DNA of 64,000 bases. Origin: Polynucleobacter sp. Adler-ghost. GTDB lineage: Bacteria > Pseudomonadota > Gammaproteobacteria > Burkholderiales > Burkholderiaceae. The notes under the pieces are model-generated. The model did not search any database, was not told the origin of the DNA, and saw nothing but the letters and a program-made list of their open reading frames with translations. The number at the start of each line of letters is the position of its first letter. Position 1 is the stretch's first letter. This document shows positions 57,226 to 64,000 of the stretch, piece after piece. The DNA lies in contig NZ_CP061320.1 in NCBI RefSeq assembly GCF_018688495.1, positions 1,584,586-1,648,585 on the forward strand. Direction: 5' to 3'. The position numbers and the translations under genes were made by a program.

Positions 57226-57953
57226 CTGATACAGAAACCGCCTTTCAGTAAAGCGTCCGGCAAATACCAGGCACGATAAAGTCCAAATAGAGCGGCTGAC
57301 AACAAAAGACCTGCAGCGATGTATCTCACCACAGCATATTGACTAAGTTGTGTCAGGGCTGCTGAAAATTTTGAAATCAACAATAGATTTGGCAAGGTGC
57401 CTAAACCAAATGCCAGCATTAGCGCTGCACCCGTTAAGACATCTCCCGATAAAAAAGCGAGCGGCAAAACACTATAGACCAAACCACAGGGAACCAGACC
57501 CCATATCATCCCACTAAACCAGCGAGATGAACGACCCGTGAAGCCCCCTAAATATTGAGCCCAATAAGCGGCCATTCGTGCGCCAAGCCACTTGCCAAAC
57601 AATGGAGAGCCATTTGGTCTTGGACGCAGTAGACGTAAACCCATTAGCAATAAAATAAGTGATGTAATGGCAAACAAAGGGCGCTGAATGGGTACAAAAT
57701 TTTGCTGCCAAAGAACTGCGCCAGACCAAGCAGCCAAGGCGCCGAGTAAAACATAGGTCATTAAACGACCCGCATGCATGATGATCTGAAGATAAAACAG
57801 CTCGGACTTGCTTTGCAATGGAATGTAGTTTTCTCCATTGGAGCTACCTTGACGCTCAACGGCGGCAGCAATACCGCCACACATCAAAGCGCAGTGCCAC
57901 CCACTAACTAGAGCGCCCAAGAAGACCGCCAACAGAAGACTGGCAGTCAGCAT
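57222..57953 (-). CDS. Sulfite exporter TauE/SafE-like (DsbD_2) membrane protein next to the cco genes
   Basis: 243 residues, six helices. GWHCALMCGG at 18-27 with two cysteines (C21, C25), GLVPCGLVYSVLPLA in the middle; these small-thiol motifs are typical of the DsbD_2/UreH-like transporters found with cbb3 oxidase and FNR genes in proteobacteria, probably moving reductant or copper for oxidase assembly. The C-terminal end (LKGGFCIS) has one more cysteine. Divergent from the FNR-type gene over 65 bp. Confidence 0.85.
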   Translation of the reverse strand: MLTASLLLAVFLGALVSGWHCALMCGGIAAAVERQGSSNGENYIPLQSKSELFYLQIIMHAGRLMTYVLLGALAAWSGAVLWQQNFVPIQRPLFAITSLILLLMGLRLLRPRPNGSPLFGKWLGARMAAYWAQYLGGFTGRSSRWFSGMIWGLVPCGLVYSVLPLAFLSGDVLTGAALMLAFGLGTLPNLLLISKFSAALTQLSQYAVVRYIAAGLLLSAALFGLYRAWYLPDALLKGGFCIS

Positions 57954-58018
57954 TCGAGAGAAATATTAAAATTGCACATTATCCGAGTAGAATAAACCGA
58001 TCTGGTAAATGATCTAAT

Positions 58019-58774
58019 ATGAATTACACCAACTCAGATGTCCCCAGCGGCAAATGCTCGGTCTGTGTACTGGGTCAGTTTTGCTTGCCCGTGGGAATTA
58101 GCCAATCTGATATTGCCAAGATTGATACCCTCGTCAAAGAGCGGGTTCACCTACAAAAAGGTGAAAGCCTTTACCGTCACGGTGATCCACTATCTGCGGT
58201 CTACAGCATTCGTTTTGGCACCCTCAAGACCGAGTATGGTTTAGAGGATGGTCGTCAACAAGTGATTGGCTTTCATCTACCCGGTGAGATCTTAGGGCTT
58301 GATGGTATCGGTGAAGGTAGCTATCAATCTGAAGCGATTGCCCTAGAAGAGAGCGAGGTTTGTATTATTCGCTATGAGGCATTTGAGGATTTGGCACTGC
58401 AAATTCCGGCACTGCAAAAGCAATTTCACCGTATTTTGAGCCGAGAACTCACACAAGATCAACGTCACCTACTCTCACTCGGTAGTTTGCGTGCTGAGGA
58501 GCGTTTAGCAAGCTTTCTGCTCAATCTTTCTCAACGTCTGGCTGCACGAGGCTATCTCAATAATGAATTTGATTTGCGCATGAGTCGCGTAGAAATTGGC
58601 AGCTATCTTGGGATTCAGATTGAAACAGTCAGCCGAATGCTCTCACGCTTTGCAGAATCAGGACTTATTCAAATTAAACAACGTCATATCAAACTCATTG
58701 ACATGGACGGACTGCATGAACTGGCAGGCACCCCAAACCCTGAACGCACAGTTCAGATCAAACCTTGTATCTAG
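58019..58774 (+). CDS. FNR/Anr-type oxygen-sensing transcriptional regulator
   Basis: 251 residues. The [4Fe-4S] cysteines are C13, C16 and C22 (CSVCVLGQFC) plus C115 (ESEVCII), the same set as E. coli FNR C20, C23, C29, C122. cNMP-like beta-roll followed by a dimer helix and a helix-turn-helix with recognition helix IETVSRMLSRF, which carries the E-x2-SR contact for TTGAT half-sites. Activates anaerobic and microaerobic genes, including cbb3 oxidase. It lies beside the cco operon, which is its likely target. Confidence 0.94.
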   Translation: MNYTNSDVPSGKCSVCVLGQFCLPVGISQSDIAKIDTLVKERVHLQKGESLYRHGDPLSAVYSIRFGTLKTEYGLEDGRQQVIGFHLPGEILGLDGIGEGSYQSEAIALEESEVCIIRYEAFEDLALQIPALQKQFHRILSRELTQDQRHLLSLGSLRAEERLASFLLNLSQRLAARGYLNNEFDLRMSRVEIGSYLGIQIETVSRMLSRFAESGLIQIKQRHIKLIDMDGLHELAGTPNPERTVQIKPCI

Positions 58775-58781
58775 TTAAAGC

Positions 58782-59039
58782 CTATATCAAACTTTTATCC
58801 GAGCCCTTAGCATCAGTATGAATTCCCGGAAGAATATAGGCTGTCAGGGCACTCGAAAATGAGCAAAAGATCCAAATAATAAAAAAGCCAATAGTGTAAA
58901 TACCCTCATCCGAGATATTGGGGTGATGACCAAAAAACAATATCTCAGCAGGATGCACAATGCTAAAGAGTAGGCCTTCGGCCAAGATAGAAACCAAGAA
59001 TGAAGGCCACATAATCCAGATGAATAGGCGGTACTTCAT
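58782..59039 (-). CDS. Small membrane protein in the cco gene cluster (85 residues)
   Basis: 85 residues with two membrane helices (about 6-28 and 50-72): IMWPSFLVSILAEGLLFSIVHPAEILFFG and GFFIIWIFCSFSSALTAYIL. I recognise no named family, but proteins of this shape often follow FixH in betaproteobacterial cbb3 clusters. Its start overlaps the FixH-like stop by 4 bp, so it is in the operon; probably a cbb3 assembly or electron-supply protein. Convergent with the FNR-type gene. Confidence 0.72.
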   Translation of the reverse strand: MKYRLFIWIMWPSFLVSILAEGLLFSIVHPAEILFFGHHPNISDEGIYTIGFFIIWIFCSFSSALTAYILPGIHTDAKGSDKSLI

Positions 59040-59239
59040 TTGCGGTCCTGCTCCACTTTAAGCTGCTCCACTTTGAGTCCACGCTTCACCACACCATCTC
59101 GTACCGGCTTATCTGAGTAGAGATTGACCGCCAAATAAATAGTAATCACACATCCAATGGCAGCAACTGCTGGACCACTGATCAGCAGCCAAGGCCAAAG
59201 CTGTTTAAACCAAGGCTTATTCGCTTCATGTTCTGACAT
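59036..59239 (-). CDS. Short FixH-like (CcoH-type) protein
   Basis: 67 residues: WFKQLWPWLLISGPAVAAIGCVITIYLAVNLYSDKPV then VKRGLKVEQ. The membrane helix and the following Lys-rich stretch match the N-terminus of FixH (PW...PWLL.GPA...KQGL), but the large periplasmic domain of full FixH (about 150-180 residues) is absent. The C-terminus contains a duplicated LKVEQ. FixH/CcoH helps assemble cbb3 oxidase. It follows ccoG by 32 bp. Whether the short form is complete in function is an open question. Confidence 0.7.
   Translation of the reverse strand: MSEHEANKPWFKQLWPWLLISGPAVAAIGCVITIYLAVNLYSDKPVRDGVVKRGLKVEQLKVEQDRK
59048..59077. repeat. 15-bp tandem duplication in the FixH-like gene
   Basis: Two head-to-tail copies (59048-59062 and 59063-59077) differ by one base and encode LKVEQ twice near the C-terminus of the short FixH-like protein. 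A slippage-type expansion that keeps the frame. Confidence 0.85.
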
Positions 59240-59271
59240 ATTTCTCCTCTCTCTACCTTTCGCTATATAGC

Positions 59272-60729
59272 TTAGCGGGGAATAATAAAACTAGATTTTT
59301 CATCACGCGTCCTGATAATCAACTCGCTACCAGATAGCTCTTGACCAATGACATCAAAGTAAATTGGGTAATTACCAGACTCATGTGCACCTACAGTAGT
59401 ACTTACTTTAATCGGAATCAAAAGATTACTGGCTGGCCCTACCGCAACCTCCGTAAGCAACTCTCCCTGAGAATTAAGTATTCTTAAATCCGATAGGCCA
59501 CTTGCCTTCAGCTGTACATTCATCTTATTTTCTGATGCATTCATGATCTGAATACGGTAAATATTTTCAATACGGACACCATCCACTTCGCGAGCCAATG
59601 CTCCGCGATCACGCATGACATCAACCCTTAAGGGATTTCGGGTCAACAATGAGATCAAGAAGGCACTGGTAAGCACAGTAATAAAAGCGATGTAGATCAA
59701 AACACGTGGTCGTAAAATATGACGTAGTGCATTTTGGTTGGTTTCTTTTTCTTCAATGGCTCGCTCGGTTGTATACCGAATCAAGCCTTTTGGATAATCC
59801 ACTTTTTCCATTACTTGATCACAAGCATCAATACAGGCGCCGCAACCAATACACATGTATTGCAGGCCATCTCGGATGTCAATGCCGGTTGGGCAGACTT
59901 GTACACAAATACTGCAATCTACGCAATCACCTAGACCCAGAGTTGTATGATCTGCTGACTTGTTACGGCTACCCCGTGGTTCACCCCGAACCTTATCGTA
60001 GGTGACCAAGAAAGTATCTTTGTCTACCATCACACTTTGGAAGCGTGCATATGGACACATATATTTACACACTTGCTCGCGCATGAAGCCCGCATTACCC
60101 CAGGTTGCAAAGCTATAAAAACACAACCAAAAGGTTTGCCATGGTCCCAAAGAAAGATGCAAGATGGAGGCGCTGAGGGTTTCAATTGGAGTGAAATAGC
60201 CAATGAAAGTAAAACCAGTCCAAAAAGCAATCAAGAACCACAGGAAATGCTTAGTAATTTTGAGGCGCCACTTACGAATACCCCAAGGCCATTCTTCACC
60301 GTCTAAGCGAATCCGCGCAAAACGATCGCCTTCAACCTTACGCTCGATCCACATAAAAATTTCGGTATAGACCGTTTGGGGACAAGCGTAGCCACAAAAT
60401 AATCGACCCGCAATCGCCGTGAATAAAAAGAGAGCTAAGGCAGAGAGAATTAACAGGAGTGTGAGATAAATGACGTCCTGTGGCCACAGCACGAGGCCGA
60501 AGATATAAAACTTACGCTGAATTAAATCAAAGAGTACTGCTTGACGATCATTCCAGCTAATCCAAGGCAGACCATAAAACAATAATTGCGTTGCAAATAC
60601 CAAGATGAGACGCCAGCGAGCAAATAAGCCACTAACAGATCGTGGGTAAATCTTTCGTCGGATCTCGTAAAGAGATTGCTCAATCACATCTATCGGAATA
60701 GGCTTGCCTACCGGCGAATGATCTGACAC
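59272..60729 (-). CDS. ccoG: cbb3 oxidase accessory protein CcoG (FixG/RdxA)
   Basis: 485 residues. Membrane segments around 40-60, 85-110, 160-180 and 195-215, then a ferredoxin-type pair of [4Fe-4S] sites CVDCSICVQVCPTGID and CIGCGACIDACD (about residues 265-310), then another helix and a C-terminal FixG Ig-like domain. CcoG is a cupric reductase that aids Cu delivery to CcoN. It starts 3 bp after ccoP. All eight cluster cysteines are present. Confidence 0.95.
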   Translation of the reverse strand: MSDHSPVGKPIPIDVIEQSLYEIRRKIYPRSVSGLFARWRLILVFATQLLFYGLPWISWNDRQAVLFDLIQRKFYIFGLVLWPQDVIYLTLLLILSALALFLFTAIAGRLFCGYACPQTVYTEIFMWIERKVEGDRFARIRLDGEEWPWGIRKWRLKITKHFLWFLIAFWTGFTFIGYFTPIETLSASILHLSLGPWQTFWLCFYSFATWGNAGFMREQVCKYMCPYARFQSVMVDKDTFLVTYDKVRGEPRGSRNKSADHTTLGLGDCVDCSICVQVCPTGIDIRDGLQYMCIGCGACIDACDQVMEKVDYPKGLIRYTTERAIEEKETNQNALRHILRPRVLIYIAFITVLTSAFLISLLTRNPLRVDVMRDRGALAREVDGVRIENIYRIQIMNASENKMNVQLKASGLSDLRILNSQGELLTEVAVGPASNLLIPIKVSTTVGAHESGNYPIYFDVIGQELSGSELIIRTRDEKSSFIIPR

Positions 60730-60732
60730 TGA

Positions 60733-61656
60733 TTACTTAGCTGCAGCCGTCTTGTTGTTGGACAAACCCCAAACATAAGCCGTCAAAAGATGAATTTTTT
60801 CGGAGCTCAACACCTTATCTTGAGACGGCATCATAGCCATGCGGCCTTTAGTGAGAGTCTCCACTATGGTTGCCTCTGATCCACCATATAGCCATGTCTT
60901 ATCAGTTAGGTTAGGCGCTCCCATGGCAATATTGCCTTTACCCTCCACACCATGACAAGCCACGCAATTCGATTTAAATAATTCTGCGCCACGAGCGACT
61001 TTTGTATCGTCAGCAGGTAGGCCAGATAAGCTACGAACATAGTTGGCTAAATCTACAATCTGCGCAGCCTCGAGATGTCCATATGCAGGCATCACTCCAT
61101 TACGTCCGTTAATGAGGGTCGTCTTAATATTTTCTGGGGAACCGCCATAGAGCCAATCTCCATCGGTCAAATTCGGGAAGCCCTTGGCACCGCCTGCATC
61201 TGAACCATGGCACTGAGCACAGGAGTTTAAAAATAAACGCTGACCCATTTGACGTGCCTTGGGATCTGCAGCAACTTCCTCAATATCCATCTTCACGTAT
61301 TTAGCGTATACAGGCTTTAACTCATCATTTGCTTCTGTCATTGAACTCATTAAAGCACCGTCAGTGGTGTAGCCAACTACTCCTGGGAATGAACCCAAAC
61401 CCGGGAATAAAACGAGGTAGATCAAAGCAAAGATGCAAGAAAGTAAGAACATCCACGCCCACCAGCGTGGCAATGGATTGTTGAGTTCGCGCAAATCGCC
61501 ATCCCAAACATGACCCGTATCGGCTACTGCACCATCTGCTGTATGGATTACCTTGGCTTTACGTTGTGAAGCTAAAAGCCAAATACACCAAACAATACCG
61601 ACTAATGAAACTAGCGCAATGTAATTACTCCAACCGCTATTAAAAAAGTCACTCAT
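60733..61656 (-). CDS. ccoP: cbb3 cytochrome oxidase subunit CcoP
   Basis: 307 residues. Two membrane helices (about 10-28 and 66-86) and two c-heme sites: CAQCH (C146, C149, H150) and CVACH (C231, C234, H235), each with a following methionine. Di-heme subunit that receives electrons for the cbb3 terminal oxidase. Its ATG overlaps the ccoQ stop (ATGA). The N-terminal extra helix is the two-helix CcoP variant. Confidence 0.96.
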   Translation of the reverse strand: MSDFFNSGWSNYIALVSLVGIVWCIWLLASQRKAKVIHTADGAVADTGHVWDGDLRELNNPLPRWWAWMFLLSCIFALIYLVLFPGLGSFPGVVGYTTDGALMSSMTEANDELKPVYAKYVKMDIEEVAADPKARQMGQRLFLNSCAQCHGSDAGGAKGFPNLTDGDWLYGGSPENIKTTLINGRNGVMPAYGHLEAAQIVDLANYVRSLSGLPADDTKVARGAELFKSNCVACHGVEGKGNIAMGAPNLTDKTWLYGGSEATIVETLTKGRMAMMPSQDKVLSSEKIHLLTAYVWGLSNNKTAAAK

Positions 61657-61820
61657 GATTTGTCCTTACTAAATTCATCTGGGAGATCAAATGGCAGTTC
61701 GGCTGATTCTTCATTGGCAGACTTTCTACCTGGAGACCAAGCCCACCAAACAATCCCTACAAAAAACGCGAGTCCAATGAGGGTAGAAAAAGCGGAGAGG
61801 TAAGCGGTAATCTGTTCCAT
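61653..61820 (-). CDS. ccoQ: cbb3 oxidase small subunit CcoQ
   Basis: 55 residues. MEQITAYLSAFSTLIGLAFF starts a single membrane helix, which ends GIVWWAWSPGRKS, and the acidic tail ELPFDLPDEFSK is typical of CcoQ. Stabilises the CcoN-CcoP contact in the oxidase. It lies between ccoO and ccoP with a 5-bp gap on one side and a 4-bp overlap on the other, as expected in the ccoNOQP order. Confidence 0.92.
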   Translation of the reverse strand: MEQITAYLSAFSTLIGLAFFVGIVWWAWSPGRKSANEESAELPFDLPDEFSKDKS

Positions 61821-61825
61821 TTGAT

Positions 61826-62476
61826 TTATTTCGCAACAACTTCATCAACCATGATGTAGCGACGATTGATACCTAAACCTTGAAGGTAGGCAATCAAAGC
61901 ATCCTCTTCAGTCTTGCCTTCTAATTCCTTAGGGGCTTCTGCAATCATGTCATCAGTGTAAGGAACACCCAAACGGCGCATTGCCACCATATGAGCCTGA
62001 ATCGAGGAAGCGTCGGCAGCACTCTTCTGTAACCAAGGATACCCAGGCATATTGGACTCGGGAACTACATCACGCGGGTTACGTAAGTGGATGCGATGCC
62101 AATCATCGGAGTAACGAGCACCAACCCGAGCCAAGTCAGGACCTGTACGTTTACTACCCCATAAGAAAGGATGGTCAAATACTGACTCGCCAGCCAAAGA
62201 GTAAGGGCCATAACGCTCAACCTCTGAGCGTAATGTACGGATCTGCTGCGAGTGACAGCCAACACAACCTTCACGCTGGTAGATATCGCGGCCAGCCAAA
62301 CGTAATGCTGTGTATGGCGCTATGCCAGGGCTTGGTTCAGTTGTTGTGTGCTGAAAAAATAGCGGAACAATTTGCACTAAACCAGCAATCGACACCACAA
62401 CGATGGTGGCAATAATTAACCAACCAACATTTTTTTCAAGCGTTCCATGGGAAAAGAATTTATTTTCACTAGACAT
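61826..62476 (-). CDS. ccoO: cbb3 cytochrome oxidase subunit CcoO
   Basis: 216 residues. One membrane helix (about 19-40) and a single heme c site CVGCH (C71, C74, H75), with methionine ligand in [11 protein letters not shown]. Mono-heme subunit that passes electrons from CcoP to CcoN. It follows ccoN by 11 bp. Confidence 0.96.
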   Translation of the reverse strand: MSSENKFFSHGTLEKNVGWLIIATIVVVSIAGLVQIVPLFFQHTTTEPSPGIAPYTALRLAGRDIYQREGCVGCHSQQIRTLRSEVERYGPYSLAGESVFDHPFLWGSKRTGPDLARVGARYSDDWHRIHLRNPRDVVPESNMPGYPWLQKSAADASSIQAHMVAMRRLGVPYTDDMIAEAPKELEGKTEEDALIAYLQGLGINRRYIMVDEVVAK

Positions 62477-62487
62477 TTTTCTTCCCC

Positions 62488-63930
62488 TTAGTGAGCAGTT
62501 ACAGAAGTTTGTGGAATGGGGGCATTGACGAATGCTTTACCAACCACTGTCCTATAAACGTTATATGCCATTAAGAACATACCGCTTAAGTAACAGAGGC
62601 CGCCCAACAAACGAATCACATAGAAAGGATAGGTTGCTTTTACAGACTCAACAAAGCTGTAAGTTAATGTGCCATCTGGTTCAAATGCTCTCCACATCAA
62701 ACCTTGCATTACTCCAGCAATCCACATCGCAGCGATATAAAGAACCACACCGATCGTAGCGATCCAGAAGTGCACCTCAATTAAGCGGGTGCTATACATG
62801 TCTTTCTGTCCAACTAAACGGGGGATCAGGTAGTACAGGGAACCAATCGTAATCATGGCAACCCACCCGAGGGCACCTGAATGAACGTGGCCAATAGTCC
62901 AGTCGGTGTAATGCGACAAGCTATTGACAGTCTTGATAGACATCATTGAACCCTCAAACGTAGACATACCGTAGAAAGACAATGCCACTACCAAGAATTT
63001 CAAAATCGGATCGGTGCGCAATTTAAACCAAGCACCAGACAAAGTCATGATGCCGTTGATCATGCCGCCCCATGATGGAGCCAGCAGAATAATTGAGAAC
63101 ACTGTTCCAAGGGACTGCGTCCAGTCAGGCAAGGACGTGTGTTGTAAATGATGGGGACCTGCCCACATATAGGTAAAGTTCAAAGCCCAGAAGTGGACGA
63201 TGGATAAGCGATATGAATAGATTGGACGCTCTGCTTGCTTCGGAATGAAGTAATACATCATACCCAAGAAACTAGTGGTTAAGAAAAAGCCAACTGCATT
63301 GTGGCCATACCACCACTGCACCATAGCATCCTGCACACCAGCATATGCGGAATAGGATTTCCACATACTTGCTGGCATTTCTAAATTGTTAAAAATATGC
63401 AAAATGGCAATCGTCAGGATATACGCGCCAAAGAACCAATTAGAAACATAAATATGTTTGGTTTTGCGCTTCATGATGGTGCCAAAAAACACCACAGCAT
63501 AGGCAACCCAAACCAAGGTGATCAGGATATCAATTGGCCACTCTAGCTCTGCATACTCTTTAGAAGTTGAAATACCCAACGGCAAGGTTACTGCTGCCAA
63601 CACAATCACAGCCTGCCAACCCCAAAAGGTAAAAGCCGCTAGTTTGTCGCAAAAGAGTCTAGCCTGGCATGTGCGCTGTACGATGTAATAAGACGTCGCA
63701 AATAAAGCCGACCCACCGAATGCAAAAATGACCGCATTGGTATGTAATGGTCGTAAGCGGCCATAGCTTAACCAGGGAATATTAAAAGTGATATCAGGCC
63801 AAATTAGCTGAGCAGCAAGGACAACTCCCACGAGCATACCCACAATTCCCCAAAGCACCGTAACGATGGCAAATTGGCTGACAACCTTGTAATTGAAGGT
63901 ATCTTGATTGCTCCCCACGGTAAGTCCCAT
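62488..63930 (-). CDS. ccoN: cbb3 cytochrome oxidase catalytic subunit CcoN
   Basis: 480 residues from ATG 63930, which has AGGAG 5 nt upstream; the open frame extends 11 codons further but lacks a ribosome site. About twelve membrane helices with histidines for heme b, heme b3 and Cu[44 protein letters not shown] and [19 protein letters not shown] [15 protein letters not shown] are the conserved core. High-affinity oxygen reduction under low oxygen. First gene of ccoNOQPG. The promoter region is mostly beyond 64000. Confidence 0.96.
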   Translation of the reverse strand: MGLTVGSNQDTFNYKVVSQFAIVTVLWGIVGMLVGVVLAAQLIWPDITFNIPWLSYGRLRPLHTNAVIFAFGGSALFATSYYIVQRTCQARLFCDKLAAFTFWGWQAVIVLAAVTLPLGISTSKEYAELEWPIDILITLVWVAYAVVFFGTIMKRKTKHIYVSNWFFGAYILTIAILHIFNNLEMPASMWKSYSAYAGVQDAMVQWWYGHNAVGFFLTTSFLGMMYYFIPKQAERPIYSYRLSIVHFWALNFTYMWAGPHHLQHTSLPDWTQSLGTVFSIILLAPSWGGMINGIMTLSGAWFKLRTDPILKFLVVALSFYGMSTFEGSMMSIKTVNSLSHYTDWTIGHVHSGALGWVAMITIGSLYYLIPRLVGQKDMYSTRLIEVHFWIATIGVVLYIAAMWIAGVMQGLMWRAFEPDGTLTYSFVESVKATYPFYVIRLLGGLCYLSGMFLMAYNVYRTVVGKAFVNAPIPQTSVTAH

Positions 63931-64000
63931 GGTTTCTCCTTTTTTGTGACCCAGCAGCGACATAATTCAAATAGACTGAAGTCATTATCAAAGTAAGCCT

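Noticed and set aside
63931..63963. Upstream start of ccoN
   Set aside because: The ATG at 63930 has AGGAG at ideal spacing; the upstream codons overlap that ribosome site.
63977..63991. FNR box upstream of ccoN
   Set aside because: One good half-site (ATCAA at 63987-63991, i.e. TTGAT on the minus strand) is present, but the partner half four bases away does not match; the true promoter may continue past 64000.
1..64000. CRISPR arrays, insertion sequences, prophage or tRNA genes
   Set aside because: No regularly spaced direct repeats, transposase or integrase motifs, or tRNA cloverleaf other than the tmRNA ends were seen.

Overview
The window looks like chromosomal DNA of a free-living betaproteobacterium of the Burkholderiaceae. 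The closest fit from gene content and order is a Polynucleobacter-like bacterium with a compact genome of moderate G+C. Reasons: the serC-pheA-hisC-tyrA-aroA-cmk-rpsA-ihfB-lapB block next to gyrA is typical of Burkholderiales; there are four Bug-type periplasmic receptors; the tmRNA carries the tag ANDERFALAA; and most gaps between genes are very short. The genus is an inference from memory of gene order, not from a search. I see no insertion sequence, prophage, CRISPR array, tRNA or rRNA gene.

Layout. 1-3.8 kb (minus): electron-transfer flavoprotein etfB/etfA (etfA cut by the window edge), an acyl-CoA synthetase and a histone-deacetylase-like amidohydrolase. 3.9-5.2 kb (plus): lytic transglycosylase mltB. 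5.2-11.3 kb (minus): cysM, a ComEA-like protein, the heptose genes hldD and hldA/rfaE1, ugd and lapB, i.e. LPS precursor supply and LPS control. 11.3-22.5 kb (minus): gyrA, serC, pheA, hisC, tyrA, aroA, cmk, rpsA and ihfB, a tightly packed amino-acid/housekeeping block with stop-start overlaps. 22.7-25.2 kb (plus): an OmpA-family protein, ubiG, gph and ssrA (tmRNA).

25.2-41 kb is the accessory, catabolic part. It holds an IlvD/Edd dehydratase with a Bug receptor. Next is a Fur-box-controlled iron operon (tonB-like, a hidden hemP, a FecA-type receptor). Then come a Bug/carboxymuconolactone-decarboxylase-like/methyltransferase operon, trhO and a small monooxygenase-fold protein. Last is a plus-strand run of Bug, MmgE/PrpD, 2-hydroxyacid dehydrogenase, two half-size CHR (chromate-type) transporters and a further Bug. 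No TctAB permease for any of the four Bug receptors lies in the window.

41-53 kb: crcB, a YgiD-like dioxygenase, two small unlisted genes, a site-2 protease, a class II cytochrome c facing a cytochrome b561, an MFS exporter and a 3-hydroxyacyl-CoA dehydrogenase. A plus-strand catabolic set follows (2-hydroxyacid dehydrogenase, DHDPS-family lyase/dehydratase, TAXI receptor, fused TRAP permease) and meets a mandelate-racemase-group enzyme head-on. Together these read as uptake and breakdown of a sugar acid or other hydroxy-carboxylate.

53-64 kb: an M23 peptidase, a universal stress protein, a DUF2177 protein, a SulP transporter, a DsbD_2/SafE-like membrane protein, an FNR-type regulator with all four Fe-S cysteines, and the cbb3 oxidase operon ccoN-O-Q-P-G followed by a very short FixH-like gene and an 85-residue membrane protein. 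The ccoI and ccoS genes usual at that place are absent here. No obviously new defence or mobile system is visible; the most promising unexplained units are the Bug/CHR operon, the TAXI-TRAP/enolase cluster and the reduced cco accessory set.
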